Assembly (NCBI GenBank): GCA_020723345.1
Contig: DYJA01000031.1
Coordinates: forward strand, 1 to 63,234
Length of the DNA stretch: 63,234 bases
Direction of reading: 5' to 3'
DNA from: Candidatus Aquidulcis sp.
GTDB lineage: Bacteria > Chloroflexota > Anaerolineae > UBA4142
The notes beneath the pieces are model-generated. The model worked only from the letters and a program-made list of their open reading frames with translations. It searched no databases and had not been told where the DNA came from. Each line of letters opens with the position of its first letter. Within the stretch, counting starts at the first letter, position 1. Positions 32,780-42,154 of this stretch are shown piece by piece. The position numbers and the translations under genes are program-made.

Positions 32780-33544
32780 ATGGCAGTCACAATTGACTTG
32801 AGCGGAAAAAGCGCAATCGTAACCGGCGGCGGACGCGGCATTGGCTGCGAGACCGCGTTGCTGCTCGCGCGCGCGGGCGCGCGGCTGACGATCGCCGACC
32901 TGGACGAAGCGGGCGCGCAACGCGTGGCGGAACAAATTCGCGTGCAAGGCGGCGCGGCAATCGCAGTCAAGACCGACGTGACGCGGATGGAGGACGCGCA
33001 GGCGATGGCGCAAGCCGCGTGGACCGCGCACGGAGGTATTGATATCTTGGTGAACAATGCCGCGGTCTGGACGACGAAGCTGTTCAAAGACCTGACGCCC
33101 CAAGACTATGATCACGATCTGCGCGTCACGTTGTACGGCGCGCTCAATTGCTCGCGCGCGGTGCTAGACGCGATGATGGAGCGCAAGTCCGGGCGCATCA
33201 TCAACTTGATCTCGGACGCCGGGCGGATTGGCGAGCCGTACCTGACGGTGTATGCCGCGGCGAAAGGCGGCGTCGCGGCGTTCACCAAGTCGCTCGCCAA
33301 AGAAGTCGGACGTTTTAACATCACCGTGAACGGCCTCGCGCCGGGCATTACGAACACGCCGGGCGCAGCCGGTTTCATCGAAGGCGCGGGCGGCGCGGAG
33401 AAAATCGCGCGCGCGTATCCCTTGAAGCGTCTCGCCGAGCCGATTGATATCGCGAATGTGATCCTCTTTCTCGCGTCCGATCTCTCGGCGTACATGACCG
33501 GACAGATCTTCAGCGTGAGCGGCGGATACAGCACGGTCGGATAA
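32780..33544 (+). CDS. short-chain dehydrogenase/reductase
   Basis: 254-residue classical SDR: TGGGRGIG near residue 16, NNAAVWT near residue 92, catalytic Ser in NLISDAGR near residue 141 and YAAAKGG near residue 158. Ribosome site AAAGGAAG. Substrate cannot be told. It overlaps by one base the start of the amidohydrolase that follows, so the two probably act in one pathway, perhaps on a hydroxyl or oxo ring intermediate. Confidence 0.85.
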   Translation: MAVTIDLSGKSAIVTGGGRGIGCETALLLARAGARLTIADLDEAGAQRVAEQIRVQGGAAIAVKTDVTRMEDAQAMAQAAWTAHGGIDILVNNAAVWTTKLFKDLTPQDYDHDLRVTLYGALNCSRAVLDAMMERKSGRIINLISDAGRIGEPYLTVYAAAKGGVAAFTKSLAKEVGRFNITVNGLAPGITNTPGAAGFIEGAGGAEKIARAYPLKRLAEPIDIANVILFLASDLSAYMTGQIFSVSGGYSTVG

Positions 33545-34386
33545 TGATCATCGATTTTCACATCCACGTCGGTCGCTCGGAGATGTGGCATCCCTGGATC
33601 TTCGAATGGGCGGTGAATAACCTGCGTGAGGAAGATCGCGCCCTGGGTCCCCAGAAATTGCTGGATGCTATCGCCGGATCGCGCGAGACGCTGGAGAGAC
33701 ATCTCGACGCGTGCGGGGTGGATTACGCGGTGGTGCTGGCGGAGGAAAGCCCGGTGACGACCGGGATGACGACGAACGAGTACGTGCGCGATTTTTGTCG
33801 CGGCAGTCAACGGCTCATTCCATTTTGCAATGTGAATCCGCACTTGGACGCGCGCCCCGCGCAAGAATTGGAGCGCCTCGTCACGCGCGAGGGTTTTCGC
33901 GGGCTGAAACTCTATCCAACCTATCAGCATTTTTACCCGAACGATCCGGCGCTCTATCCGCTGTACGCAGTCGCACAGTCGCTGAAAATCCCGGTCATGG
34001 CGCACACCGGCTCGTCCGTCTTTCGCGGCGCGAAACTAAAGTACGGAGACCCGCTCGCGTTCGACGACGTGGCGGTGGATTTTCCAAACCTGGTGATCGT
34101 CATGGCGCACAGCGGACGCGGCTTTTGGTACGATCGCGCGTTTTTCCTTTCCCGTTTGCACGAGAATGTCTATATGGAAATCGCGGGCTTGCCGCCGCAG
34201 CGGCTGCTCGACTATTTTCCGGAATTCGAGCGCAACGCGGACAAGATCATCTTCGGATCGGATTGGCCCGGAATGCCATACATCCGACGGAACATCGAAG
34301 CGTTTCGGCAGTTGCCGTTGCAGGACAGCACGAAGGAAAAGGTACTGGGTGGAAACGCCGCGCGGGTGCTGGGGATTCGGGACTAG
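33544..34386 (+). CDS. amidohydrolase-family metal-dependent hydrolase
   Basis: 280-residue TIM-barrel protein of the amidohydrolase-2 group (ACMSD/uracil-hydrolase-like). Metal-site residues: FHIHVG at the N terminus, MAHTGSS near residue 157, MAHSGRG near residue 187 and GSDWPGMP near residue 239. Such enzymes hydrolyse C-C or C-N bonds or decarboxylate aromatic acids. Coupled to the SDR by a one-base overlap. The exact reaction is unknown. Confidence 0.83.
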   Translation: MIIDFHIHVGRSEMWHPWIFEWAVNNLREEDRALGPQKLLDAIAGSRETLERHLDACGVDYAVVLAEESPVTTGMTTNEYVRDFCRGSQRLIPFCNVNPHLDARPAQELERLVTREGFRGLKLYPTYQHFYPNDPALYPLYAVAQSLKIPVMAHTGSSVFRGAKLKYGDPLAFDDVAVDFPNLVIVMAHSGRGFWYDRAFFLSRLHENVYMEIAGLPPQRLLDYFPEFERNADKIIFGSDWPGMPYIRRNIEAFRQLPLQDSTKEKVLGGNAARVLGIRD

Positions 34387-34418
34387 CCGCTCGGGCTGAA
34401 CCATTCGCGCGATCATTC

Positions 34419-34447
34419 TTGCCCTTCTTGCGTGAAGTGATTATAAT
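34419..34447 (+). promoter_or_regulatory. candidate promoter before the thioesterase gene
   Basis: TTGCCC (34419-34424), 17-bp spacer, TATAAT (34442-34447). The -10 is consensus and the -35 matches four of six. It would start a new transcript into the thioesterase and the liv genes. Confidence 0.55.
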
Positions 34448-34491
34448 GGGATGCAGTTATCAGGCAAAGGAGCGCGGGCGCACCGTCAAAG

Positions 34492-34959
34492 ATGAAAAAG
34501 ATCAAGGGAACGCGCGCACCGGAAACGAACTCGTGCAGGCGCGTCGATGACGCGATTTGGGAGCATTTGCGCCAGGACAAATTCGCGCAGCATCTCGGCA
34601 TCGAGTTGCTCGAAGTGCGCGCAGGGTACGCCAAGTGCGCGATGGTCGTCACCGACGCGATGCTGAACGCGCACTACCGCGCGCACGGCGGCGCGCTGTT
34701 CACGCTCGCGGACTATGCGTTTGCGGCGGCGTGTAATTCGCACGGGCAGATCGCCGTCGCGCTCGAAGTCAAGATCAATTTTCTGGAAGCAATCACTGCC
34801 GGGACGCAGTTGTTCGCGGAAGCCAAAGAAGAAGCGTTGAGCACGCGAATTGGTTTGTATCGCCTGACCGTGACGAATGCGGAAGGCGATCTGGTCGCGG
34901 TGGCGCAGGCAACCGCGTATCGCAAAAACGAGTGGTTTGTCAAAATGGAAGGGGGGTGA
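34492..34959 (+). CDS. PaaI-like hotdog thioesterase
   Basis: 155-residue single hotdog-fold protein of the PaaI type. HLGIELLEVRAGYAKC near residue 35, then NAHYRAHGGALFTLADYAFA near residue 60, which contains the conserved HGG and catalytic acidic residue. It likely hydrolyses stalled aryl-CoA or acyl-CoA to free CoA. No close Shine-Dalgarno precedes the ATG; AAAGGAG lies about 18 nt upstream, so the true start may differ slightly. Confidence 0.83.
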   Translation: MKKIKGTRAPETNSCRRVDDAIWEHLRQDKFAQHLGIELLEVRAGYAKCAMVVTDAMLNAHYRAHGGALFTLADYAFAAACNSHGQIAVALEVKINFLEAITAGTQLFAEAKEEALSTRIGLYRLTVTNAEGDLVAVAQATAYRKNEWFVKMEGG

Positions 34960-35049
34960 GGCGTGACGCGGAGTTGAAGACACTTTGGCATAACTGACTG
35001 CACAGTCCATCTCAGAAGAAAGATGGCATCCAAGGAAGGAGGAGCAGAA

Positions 35050-36387
35050 ATGAACGTACGAAACGTTTTGCTGTTGTTGGCAGCATGTGTGTTGATCGTG
35101 GTCATGGTTGCCGCGTGCGCACCCGAACCCACACCGACACCTAAACCCCCCGCACCGACTGCGGTGCCGACGAAGGCGCCAGAGCCGACCAAAGCCCCGG
35201 AGGCAACCAAGCCGCCCGCGCCTACCACCGCGCCGCCCACTGCCGCACCCAAGGTCGGTGCCACGTGGAAAATCGGTTTCATCTCCGCCGCGACCGGCGC
35301 AGCCGCGAGTCTCGGTGTGCCTGAGCGCGATGTGGCGCAGATCGTCGCGGCTGAACTCAAAGCCAGCGGCATCACGGGTCCAGACGGCGTCAAGCACGAC
35401 GTCCAGATTATCATCCACGATGATCAGAGCAGCGCGGACACCGTCGTCACCCTCGCGCGTCGTCTGATCGAACAAGATCAAGTCCAGGTTTTGATCGCGA
35501 CCACCCAGAGCGGAACCAGTCAAGCCATCGTCTCCGTGGTGACCGAAGCCAAGGTCCCCAACATTTCGATGGCATCGGCGCGCTCGATCATCGAGGACCC
35601 CGCGACCAAGAAAATGCGCGAGTGGATTTTCAAGCCCGTCCCCGAAAACACCCACTCGGCGGACAAGCAAGCCGAGTACTTGAAAGCCGTCAAGGTGACC
35701 AAGGTCTGCCATCTGTACGAAAACTCGTCGTACGGGCAAGACACCTTCGCCGCGGCGAGCGCCAGTTTCCCCAAATCCGGGATCACGATCGTCTACAGCG
35801 ATGCGTACGATCCCAAGGCGACTGAATTTCCGCAACTCGCCAAAGCCAAAGCCAGCGGCTGTGAAGCCATCGTCATTGGCGCGATTCCCCCCGCGTCGCC
35901 GGTGATGAACGTCGCCGCGCGCGATGCGCTGCCGACTATCCGCATCATTCACGGTCACGGCTCGTGCAGTCCCGATCTGGTCAAATCCGCAGGCAAAGCC
36001 GCCGAAGGCACGGTGATGCCGTGCGGTAAGATTCTCGTCGCGGACACGTTGGCAGATGCTGATCCGGCGAAGGCACTCAACGCCAAGTTGATCAAGGCGT
36101 ACACCGACGCGACCAAGCAATCGATCAGCACCTTTGCCGGTCACGCGTACGATTCACTGCAATTGGCGATCGCCGCGCTCAAGTTGTTGCCCGATGGCGG
36201 CACCCTCGCCGATCAGCGCAAAGCCGTGCGCGACGCGCTTGAAACCAAGATGGTCAAGTTCCCCACCACCCACGGTCTCTACACGCTGTCCCCCACCGAT
36301 CATCTCGGTTTTGACGCGGCGGAATTCGCGTTCGTCGTCGTCAAAGATGGCAAGTTCGTCGTGTTGCCCAAGGATCAGTGGAAGTAG
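35050..36387 (+). CDS. livJ: branched-chain/aromatic substrate ABC transporter, solute-binding lipoprotein
   Basis: 445-residue periplasmic binding protein of the Leu/Ile/Val family. The signal segment NVLLLLAACVLIVVMVAAC ends in a lipobox with acceptor Cys near residue 20, followed by a 50-residue Pro/Thr/Ala-rich linker (PEPTPTPKPP...), a style common in Chloroflexota lipoproteins. The mature domain has two lobes, with YENSSYGQDT near residue 220 typical of LivJ-like proteins. ATG 35050 has AAGGAAGGAGG upstream. It is first in a complete livJHMGF set. Given the neighbours it may bind aromatic acids rather than amino acids. Confidence 0.88.
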   Translation: MNVRNVLLLLAACVLIVVMVAACAPEPTPTPKPPAPTAVPTKAPEPTKAPEATKPPAPTTAPPTAAPKVGATWKIGFISAATGAAASLGVPERDVAQIVAAELKASGITGPDGVKHDVQIIIHDDQSSADTVVTLARRLIEQDQVQVLIATTQSGTSQAIVSVVTEAKVPNISMASARSIIEDPATKKMREWIFKPVPENTHSADKQAEYLKAVKVTKVCHLYENSSYGQDTFAAASASFPKSGITIVYSDAYDPKATEFPQLAKAKASGCEAIVIGAIPPASPVMNVAARDALPTIRIIHGHGSCSPDLVKSAGKAAEGTVMPCGKILVADTLADADPAKALNAKLIKAYTDATKQSISTFAGHAYDSLQLAIAALKLLPDGGTLADQRKAVRDALETKMVKFPTTHGLYTLSPTDHLGFDAAEFAFVVVKDGKFVVLPKDQWK

Positions 36388-36401
36388 CAATCGTGACAAC
36401 C

Positions 36402-36432
36402 AGACCTGTGAGGTCCAAGACCTCACAGGTCT
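36402..36432 (+). promoter_or_regulatory. perfect 14-bp hairpin between livJ and livH
   Basis: Arms AGACCTGTGAGGTC (36402-36415) and GACCTCACAGGTCT (36419-36432) with loop CAA. No T tract. It could stabilise the livJ 3' end or slow read-through, so that binding protein exceeds permease. It may also be another dispersed palindrome. Confidence 0.7.
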
Positions 36433-36445
36433 CCAAAGGAAGCGC

Positions 36446-37468
36446 ATGGCATTATTGACGCAGAGCGAAAAGAAAAAAGGCATTTCGACCATCCAGGGTG
36501 TCGCGCTCGCCGTCGTCGTAATGGTGCTCGGGTTGGTCGCGCTCGGCAGCCGCTACAACTTTGGCGTCGTGGATTACGTGCAGTTCGTGGTGGACGGCTT
36601 GCGCGCCGGCGCGATCTACGCGCTCGTCGCGCTCGGTTTCGTCGCCGTGTATCGCGTGACCGGTGTGATCAATTTCGCGCAAGGCGTGTTCATCATGCTC
36701 GGCCCGATGATGACGATCTCCTTTTACGAACAAAATTGGTTTCCCTCCTTGCGGCTCAATCTGTTCGTCGGCGCTTTGTTGGCGATTGCGATTACGGCGG
36801 TCGTCGGCATTGCGATCGAACGCTTCACGTTGTATCCGGCGCGCCGCGCCCTGCCGCTCACCAAGATCATCATCACGATTGGCGCGTACCTGGCGCTGCA
36901 AGGCGGCGCGCTGTTGATCTGGGGACCGCAAGGTCACGTGATGCCGGCGTTCAGCACGCTCACTCTCGCCGATCAATCGTTTCGTTTCGGCGGGTTGCTG
37001 CTCAAAGCGCAATCGTTGTGGATCTGGAGTACCGTCCTGATCACGCTCGCGCTGCTCGGACTGTTCTTCGAACGGACGCGGCTCGGCAAAGCGATGCGCG
37101 CGTGCGCGGTCAATCGGCAGGCGGCGCAATTGATGGGCATTCGCGTCGATACGATGGCGACGATCGCATTTGCGCTTGCCGCGATCCTGGGCGCGGTCGG
37201 TGGGATCGTGCTGGGTCCCGTCACCCGTCCAACTTATGATATGGGTTTGGATTTGGGGCTAAAAGGTTTTGTCGCCGCGATCATTGGCGGCATGGTGAAT
37301 TTCCCGATGGCAGTCCTGGGCGGCTTGCTGCTCGGCGTGTTGGAAAATATGTGGGCAGGAGTCACGCAAGCCGGGTTCAAGGATCTCTTTGCCTTCGTCG
37401 TCCTGATCGTCATGCTGCTCCTCCGACCGCGCGTGTTGAGCGGACCTGAAGCCGAAGGAGAACACTAA
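36446..37468 (+). CDS. livH: branched-chain-type ABC transporter permease LivH
   Basis: 340-residue integral membrane permease with about eight hydrophobic segments. GLRAGAIYALVALGFVAVYR near residue 52 and GVINFAQG near residue 73 are LivH signatures. ATG 36446 follows AAAGGAAGC. Its start codon is chosen over the longer frame from 36134, which overlaps livJ. Ends one base into livM. Length is somewhat above the usual 290-310 because of an N-terminal leader of about 35 residues. Confidence 0.87.
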   Translation: MALLTQSEKKKGISTIQGVALAVVVMVLGLVALGSRYNFGVVDYVQFVVDGLRAGAIYALVALGFVAVYRVTGVINFAQGVFIMLGPMMTISFYEQNWFPSLRLNLFVGALLAIAITAVVGIAIERFTLYPARRALPLTKIIITIGAYLALQGGALLIWGPQGHVMPAFSTLTLADQSFRFGGLLLKAQSLWIWSTVLITLALLGLFFERTRLGKAMRACAVNRQAAQLMGIRVDTMATIAFALAAILGAVGGIVLGPVTRPTYDMGLDLGLKGFVAAIIGGMVNFPMAVLGGLLLGVLENMWAGVTQAGFKDLFAFVVLIVMLLLRPRVLSGPEAEGEH

Positions 37469-38631
37469 TGAACCTCCAACGTCAACCAACCGCTCTAAGG
37501 TCGTTGGGGGTGAACGCGCGCGCCTTCTCCCGCGATTTCATCGGCTATCTGGTGCTCATCCTCCTCTTGGGCGGGATGGGTTGGATCGAAATCGTCCAGC
37601 CCGGCGATCTTTCGCTGCCCAAATTGACCGGCGGTCTCCTCACGCTCGATATGTTGACGCGCGTCGGCTTGTTCACGATCGTGCTGGTCGGACTGAATCT
37701 ATTGATGGGCTACGCCGGGCAGGTCTCGCTCGGGCAAGCCGCGTTTTACGGCATGGGCGCGTTCTTTTCGGCGATTCTCACCACGCGCGCCGCGGCGCTG
37801 GGGATTCCCGCGTCGCTCTCGCAAGCGTGGTGGTGGGCGTGGCTGGTGATGTTTGCCGGGATGCTTTTGACCGGCGCGTGCGCGTATCTGATCGGCGTAC
37901 CGATTCTGCGCCTGCGCGGTCATTATCTCGCGATGGCGACCCTGGGCATGGGCGTCGTCGTCTACGTTTTGCTCAAAGAAAATCTCGCGGTGCCGCAATT
38001 GAATCTGACCGGCGGCTTTGACGGCGTGCACAGCATTCCGCGGCTTCGGATCGGCGATTTCGTCATTTGGCCCGTGACGCGCTATTTTGTGCTGGTCTGG
38101 TTTTTCACCTTTCTCGTCATCGCGTTGGGCTTGAACATCGTCAATTCGCGCTACGGACGCGTGCTGCGCGCGATTCACGCCAGCCAGAGCGCGGCGGAAA
38201 GCGTTGGGGTCGCGGTACACAAGTCCAAGGCGCAAATCTTCGCGCTGAGCGCGGCGCTTGCCTCGCTGGCGGGCAGTCTGTACGCGCACTTTCAAGCCGC
38301 GGTCATTCCCGCCACGTTCGGCTTTGGCGAATCGCTGGAGTTGGTGATCATGTCGTCGGTCGGCGGCTTGGCGAGCATTTGGGGCGCGCCGTTCGGCGCG
38401 TTCGCCGTCTTGCTGTTGAAAGAATTGCTGCGCACGCAACTGCGCGTCGTGTTCCCCGGCGTCAAGGGCGAATTCGAAGCGATCGCGTTCGGCGTCTTGC
38501 TGATCGTGATTATGATTTCGATGCCGGAGGGACTGACGACGGGCATGCTCAAGGCGTACCGCCGCTGGCGCGCCGCGCGCGTGCTCAAGCAAGAGATCGC
38601 CGAATCGCTCGAACCGCTGGGGATGAAATAA
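37468..38631 (+). CDS. livM: branched-chain-type ABC transporter permease LivM
   Basis: 387-residue integral membrane permease. GLNLLMGYAGQVSLGQAAFYGMGAF near residue 76 is split by me only for length: GYAGQVSLGQAAFYG is the LivM signature. Later LRLRGHYLAMATLGMG near residue 148 and GIGLASIW-like GGLASIWGAPFGA near residue 307 fit the family. It overlaps livH by one base and livG by one base. The C terminus carries a basic extension (AYRRWRAARVLKQE). Confidence 0.87.
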   Translation: MNLQRQPTALRSLGVNARAFSRDFIGYLVLILLLGGMGWIEIVQPGDLSLPKLTGGLLTLDMLTRVGLFTIVLVGLNLLMGYAGQVSLGQAAFYGMGAFFSAILTTRAAALGIPASLSQAWWWAWLVMFAGMLLTGACAYLIGVPILRLRGHYLAMATLGMGVVVYVLLKENLAVPQLNLTGGFDGVHSIPRLRIGDFVIWPVTRYFVLVWFFTFLVIALGLNIVNSRYGRVLRAIHASQSAAESVGVAVHKSKAQIFALSAALASLAGSLYAHFQAAVIPATFGFGESLELVIMSSVGGLASIWGAPFGAFAVLLLKELLRTQLRVVFPGVKGEFEAIAFGVLLIVIMISMPEGLTTGMLKAYRRWRAARVLKQEIAESLEPLGMK

Positions 38632-39404
38632 TGAATATCCTCGAAGTGACAAAACTGTGCAAGCAATTCGGCGGGATCATGGCGCTGCACCGGGTGACGT
38701 TTCAGGTCGCGCGCGGCGAAATCTTTGCCATCATCGGTCCCAACGGCGCGGGCAAGACGACCCTGTTCAACCTCGTCTCCGGCGCGCTGCCGGCGTCGTC
38801 CGGCGAGATGCGCTACAAAACCGAATTGCTCAACGGCTTGCTGCCGCACCAAATCGCCGCGCGCGGTCTCGTGCGCACGTTTCAAACGGTGCAGGTGTTT
38901 GGCAATATGACCGTCTTGGAAAACGTGATGGTCGGACGCCACACCAAAACGCGCTATGGCATGTTGGACGCCGCGCTGCGCTTGCCGGCCGCGCGCGCGG
39001 AAGAAAAACGTTTGCGCGCCGACGCGCTGGCGCGGCTCGAACTGGTCGGCTTGGCACCGCGCGCGAACGAGTCCGCCGCGGCGTTGTCGTTCGGTCAACA
39101 ACGGGTGCTGGAAGCTGCGCGCGCGCTCGCGCTCGATCCCGATTTGATTATGCTGGATGAGCCGGGCGCCGGACTCACGCGCGCCGAAGTGGAGGACCTC
39201 GACCGCTTGATTCAGCGCTTGCAAAAGCAGGGCATCACGGTCGTCCTGGTCGAACACAACATGGAATTGGTGATGGGCATCGCCGATCGGGTGATGGTCT
39301 TGGAGTACGGACAGAAGATTGCCGAGGGGACGCCCCTGCAGGTGCAGCACAATGAGCGCGTGATCGCCGCGTACCTGGGCGCCGACACGTTCCCGATCGG
39401 GTGA
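38631..39404 (+). CDS. livG: branched-chain-type ABC transporter ATPase LivG
   Basis: 257-residue ATPase. Walker A GPNGAGKTT near residue 37, signature LSFGQQRVLEAARAL near residue 154, Walker B LIMLDEPGAGLT near residue 174 and the switch His in VLVEHNMELV near residue 208. The LSFGQQ signature is the LivG form. Start ATG overlaps the livM stop. Confidence 0.88.
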   Translation: MNILEVTKLCKQFGGIMALHRVTFQVARGEIFAIIGPNGAGKTTLFNLVSGALPASSGEMRYKTELLNGLLPHQIAARGLVRTFQTVQVFGNMTVLENVMVGRHTKTRYGMLDAALRLPAARAEEKRLRADALARLELVGLAPRANESAAALSFGQQRVLEAARALALDPDLIMLDEPGAGLTRAEVEDLDRLIQRLQKQGITVVLVEHNMELVMGIADRVMVLEYGQKIAEGTPLQVQHNERVIAAYLGADTFPIG

Positions 39405-39416
39405 GAGAGGATAACC

Positions 39417-40232
39417 ATGTTGCGGGTGGAGAATGTCAGCACATTTTACGGCGAGATTCGCGCGCTAAACCTGGTCAGTCTCACCGTCGCGCCGGGCGAA
39501 ATCGTGACGCTCATCGGCGCGAATGGCGCGGGGAAAACGACGCTCCTCAACACGATCTGCGGAATGTTGAAAGCCAGACACGGCGCCATCTACTTCGAGG
39601 ACAAGCCGATTTCCGATCTGGGACCGGAAGCGATTGTGGGTCTCGGCGTGAGTCACGTCCCAGAGCGCCGCCAGGTTTTCGCGACGATGAGCGTGCTGGA
39701 CAATCTACTGCTCGGCGCGTACCAGCGGCGCGATCCGCAGATTGGGCAGGACATCGCCCAGGCGTTTGAATTGTTCCCGATTCTCAAGCAGCGCCAGAAA
39801 CAAGCCGCCGGGACTTTGTCGGGCGGCGAACAGCAGATGCTCGCGATCGCGCGCGGGCTGATGAGCCGGCCCAAATTGTTGATGCTCGACGAGCCCTCGG
39901 TCGGACTGGCGCCGCTCCTGGTTTGCGAAATCCTGGAAATCGTCGCCGATTTGCGCCGGCGCGGGACGACCATTCTCTTGATCGAGCAAAACGCCCGCGC
40001 CGCGCTTAAGGTCGCCGATCGTGGATACGTCCTGGAGAATGGACACATCGTGTTGAGCGGGACAGCGCAAGAACTGACGGCGGATGAGGGCGTGCAAAAA
40101 GCGTACTTGGGGAAAGGGAATCGGTTGCAACTCGCGCGCTGCCGCGCTGACGTCGAACGCTATGTGTGCCTGGACGATCCTGCCGTCAACTCGTGCGCGC
40201 TCTGTCCGAATCGGAATGGGGGCAATTCGTAA
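39417..40232 (+). CDS. livF: branched-chain-type ABC transporter ATPase LivF with Cys-rich tail
   Basis: 271-residue ATPase with Walker A GANGAGKTT near residue 35, signature LSGGEQQMLAIARGL near residue 137 and Walker B LLMLDEPSVGLAP near residue 157. The family normally ends near residue 235 after AYLGKG. Here about 37 more residues follow, with four Cys including CALC. The tail ends in the repeat spacer 40232-40282, so it might be a read-through into former spacer DNA, or a small metal site. Confidence 0.87.
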   Translation: MLRVENVSTFYGEIRALNLVSLTVAPGEIVTLIGANGAGKTTLLNTICGMLKARHGAIYFEDKPISDLGPEAIVGLGVSHVPERRQVFATMSVLDNLLLGAYQRRDPQIGQDIAQAFELFPILKQRQKQAAGTLSGGEQQMLAIARGLMSRPKLLMLDEPSVGLAPLLVCEILEIVADLRRRGTTILLIEQNARAALKVADRGYVLENGHIVLSGTAQELTADEGVQKAYLGKGNRLQLARCRADVERYVCLDDPAVNSCALCPNRNGGNS

Positions 40233-40282
40233 TTCGAAATTCCAAATTCGGCGCGTGCGGTTGAATTTTTAATTTCGAATTT
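40232..40282. repeat. spacer hairpin AATTCGAAATT/AATTTCGAATT
   Basis: Perfect 11-bp arms at 40232-40242 and 40272-40282. The same two words appear at 53447-53457 and 53504-53514, so this is a repeated sequence, not only a repeated design. Confidence 0.65.
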
Positions 40283-40301
40283 CCGTGAGAGGTCAAGGGG
40301 A

Positions 40302-42086
40302 ATGAAGAGATTACTATCCGGCAACGAAGCGATCGCGTTAGGCGCGCACCTTGCCGGGGTTAAATACGCGAGCGCGTACCCGGGCACGCCGTCCACCGAA
40401 ATTCTGGAGCACCTCGCGAAATATCCAGGCGTGCGCGCCGAATGGGCGCCGAACGAAAAAGTCGCGCTGGACGCGGTTGCCGGAGCAAGTTACGCGGGCG
40501 GTCGCGCCCTCGCCTCGATGAAGCACGTCGGCTTGAACGTCGCGAGCGAATCGCTGTTCTATCTCGCGTACACCGGCGTGAACGCGGGGTTGGTCATCAT
40601 CAGCGCGGATGATCCGGGCGCGTGGAGTTCGCAAAACGAGCAGGACAATCGGCAGTACGCGCGCTTTGCCAAAGTGCCGATGCTGGAACCGGCGGACTCG
40701 CAAGAGGCGATGGACTATCTCGCGCGCGCGTTCGATTTGAGCGAGCAATTCGATACGCCGGTGATCGTGCGGACGACGACGCGCATCTCGCACAGCAAAT
40801 CCGTGGTCGATGTGCCCGCCGGCAACGGGCACGAACCGCGCGCGCTGAAAGCGTTCGCGCGCGATGGGGCGAAATATGTGATGATTCCGGCGAACGCGCG
40901 GCGGCGGCATCCGGTCGTCGAAGCGCGGCTGAAGCAAATCGCCGAGTGGGCGGAAACCGCGCCGCTGAACCAAATCGAGTGGGGCGACAAGAAATTCGGC
41001 ATCGTCTCCTCCAGCGTCGCGTACCAATACGCGCGCGAAGTGTTCGACGGCTATTCGTTCTTGAAACTGGGAATGAGTTATCCGCTGCCGGAAAAAATGA
41101 TTCGCGAATTCGCGGCGCAGGTCGAGCGCGTCGTCGTCGTGGAAGAACTCGATCCATTCTACGAGGAGCATATTCGCGCGTGGGGCATTCCGGCGGTCGG
41201 CAAAGAATATTTTCCGATCTTGAACGAGTTTTCGCTCGCGGTCGTGCGCGAAGGCGCGCGCAAACTGGGCGTGCCGCAACCCGAACCCGCGCCCGCGTCG
41301 CCCGCATTCCAACAAGCGATCGCGCGTCCGCCAGCGTTTTGCCCGGGCTGTCCGCATCGCAGCACGTTCTACGTCCTCAACAAACTCAAACTGCGCGTCG
41401 CCGGAGACATCGGCTGCTACGCCATCGGCGTGCTGCCCCCCTTCAACGCGATGGACACGCTCGGCTGTATGGGCGCGAGCATCGGCGTTGTGCAAGGCGT
41501 GGACGGCGTCGGCGCGAATGTCGGCAAGGAACGCTGGGTCGCGGTCATCGGCGATTCGACGTTCTTTCACGCGGGGATGCCCGCGCTGGCGAATATCATT
41601 TACAATCGCGGCGTCAGCACGGTGCTGATTCTCGACAACGACACGACCGCGATGACCGGGCAGCAGGAAAATCCCGGCACCGGGACGACCCTGCAAGGTC
41701 AGCCGACGAAAAAGATTGACATTGAGCAAGTCGTGCGCGGGATGGGCATCGTGGACGTTTTCGTCGTGGACGCGTTCGACGAGCCAGCGGTCGAAGCGAC
41801 GATCAAAAAGGCGGTCGCGATCGCCGATCGCCCGACGGTTGTGATCGCCAAAGGTCCCTGCGTCTTTCTCCCCGACTATCCGCCGAAATACATCGACGAG
41901 GTAGACGCGGTCAAGTGCAACGGGTGTAGTTTGTGTTTCCGCGTCGGTTGCCCCGCGATCTTCAAGGGCGAACTGGATGCCAAGACGGAGAAACCCAAAG
42001 CCGTGATCGATCCGTTGCTGTGCGTCGCGTGCGACATTTGTTTGCAGATTTGTCCGCGCGAGGCGATCTATCGAGTGGGCAACTAG
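40302..42086 (+). CDS. iorA: indolepyruvate:ferredoxin oxidoreductase alpha subunit
   Basis: 594-residue thiamine-pyrophosphate enzyme converting aryl-pyruvates to aryl-acetyl-CoA with ferredoxin reduction. N-terminal pyrimidine domain (YPGTPSTEILEHLAK near residue 27), CPGCPHRSTFY near residue 347, TPP/Mg motif GDSTFFHAGMP near residue 417 with NDTTAMTGQQENPG near residue 446, and a C-terminal 2x4Fe-4S domain (CNGCSLCFRVGCP near residue 539, CVACDICLQICP near residue 573). Followed by iorB and a phenylacetate-CoA ligase, pointing to aromatic amino acid breakdown towards aryl-acetyl-CoA. Confidence 0.92.
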   Translation: MKRLLSGNEAIALGAHLAGVKYASAYPGTPSTEILEHLAKYPGVRAEWAPNEKVALDAVAGASYAGGRALASMKHVGLNVASESLFYLAYTGVNAGLVIISADDPGAWSSQNEQDNRQYARFAKVPMLEPADSQEAMDYLARAFDLSEQFDTPVIVRTTTRISHSKSVVDVPAGNGHEPRALKAFARDGAKYVMIPANARRRHPVVEARLKQIAEWAETAPLNQIEWGDKKFGIVSSSVAYQYAREVFDGYSFLKLGMSYPLPEKMIREFAAQVERVVVVEELDPFYEEHIRAWGIPAVGKEYFPILNEFSLAVVREGARKLGVPQPEPAPASPAFQQAIARPPAFCPGCPHRSTFYVLNKLKLRVAGDIGCYAIGVLPPFNAMDTLGCMGASIGVVQGVDGVGANVGKERWVAVIGDSTFFHAGMPALANIIYNRGVSTVLILDNDTTAMTGQQENPGTGTTLQGQPTKKIDIEQVVRGMGIVDVFVVDAFDEPAVEATIKKAVAIADRPTVVIAKGPCVFLPDYPPKYIDEVDAVKCNGCSLCFRVGCPAIFKGELDAKTEKPKAVIDPLLCVACDICLQICPREAIYRVGN

Positions 42087-42130
42087 GCAATCAGGCGACT
42101 CGTTGACTGATCCCTATTTGACTGATTGCC
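42086..42130. repeat. spacer hairpin GGCAATCAG/CTGATTGCC
   Basis: Perfect 9-bp arms at 42086-42094 and 42122-42130. The words GACTGATT and TTGACTGA are iterated between and after them. The left arm begins just after (and partly over) the iorA stop. Confidence 0.55.
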
Positions 42131-42154
42131 GATTGACTCATTGACGGAGATAAC

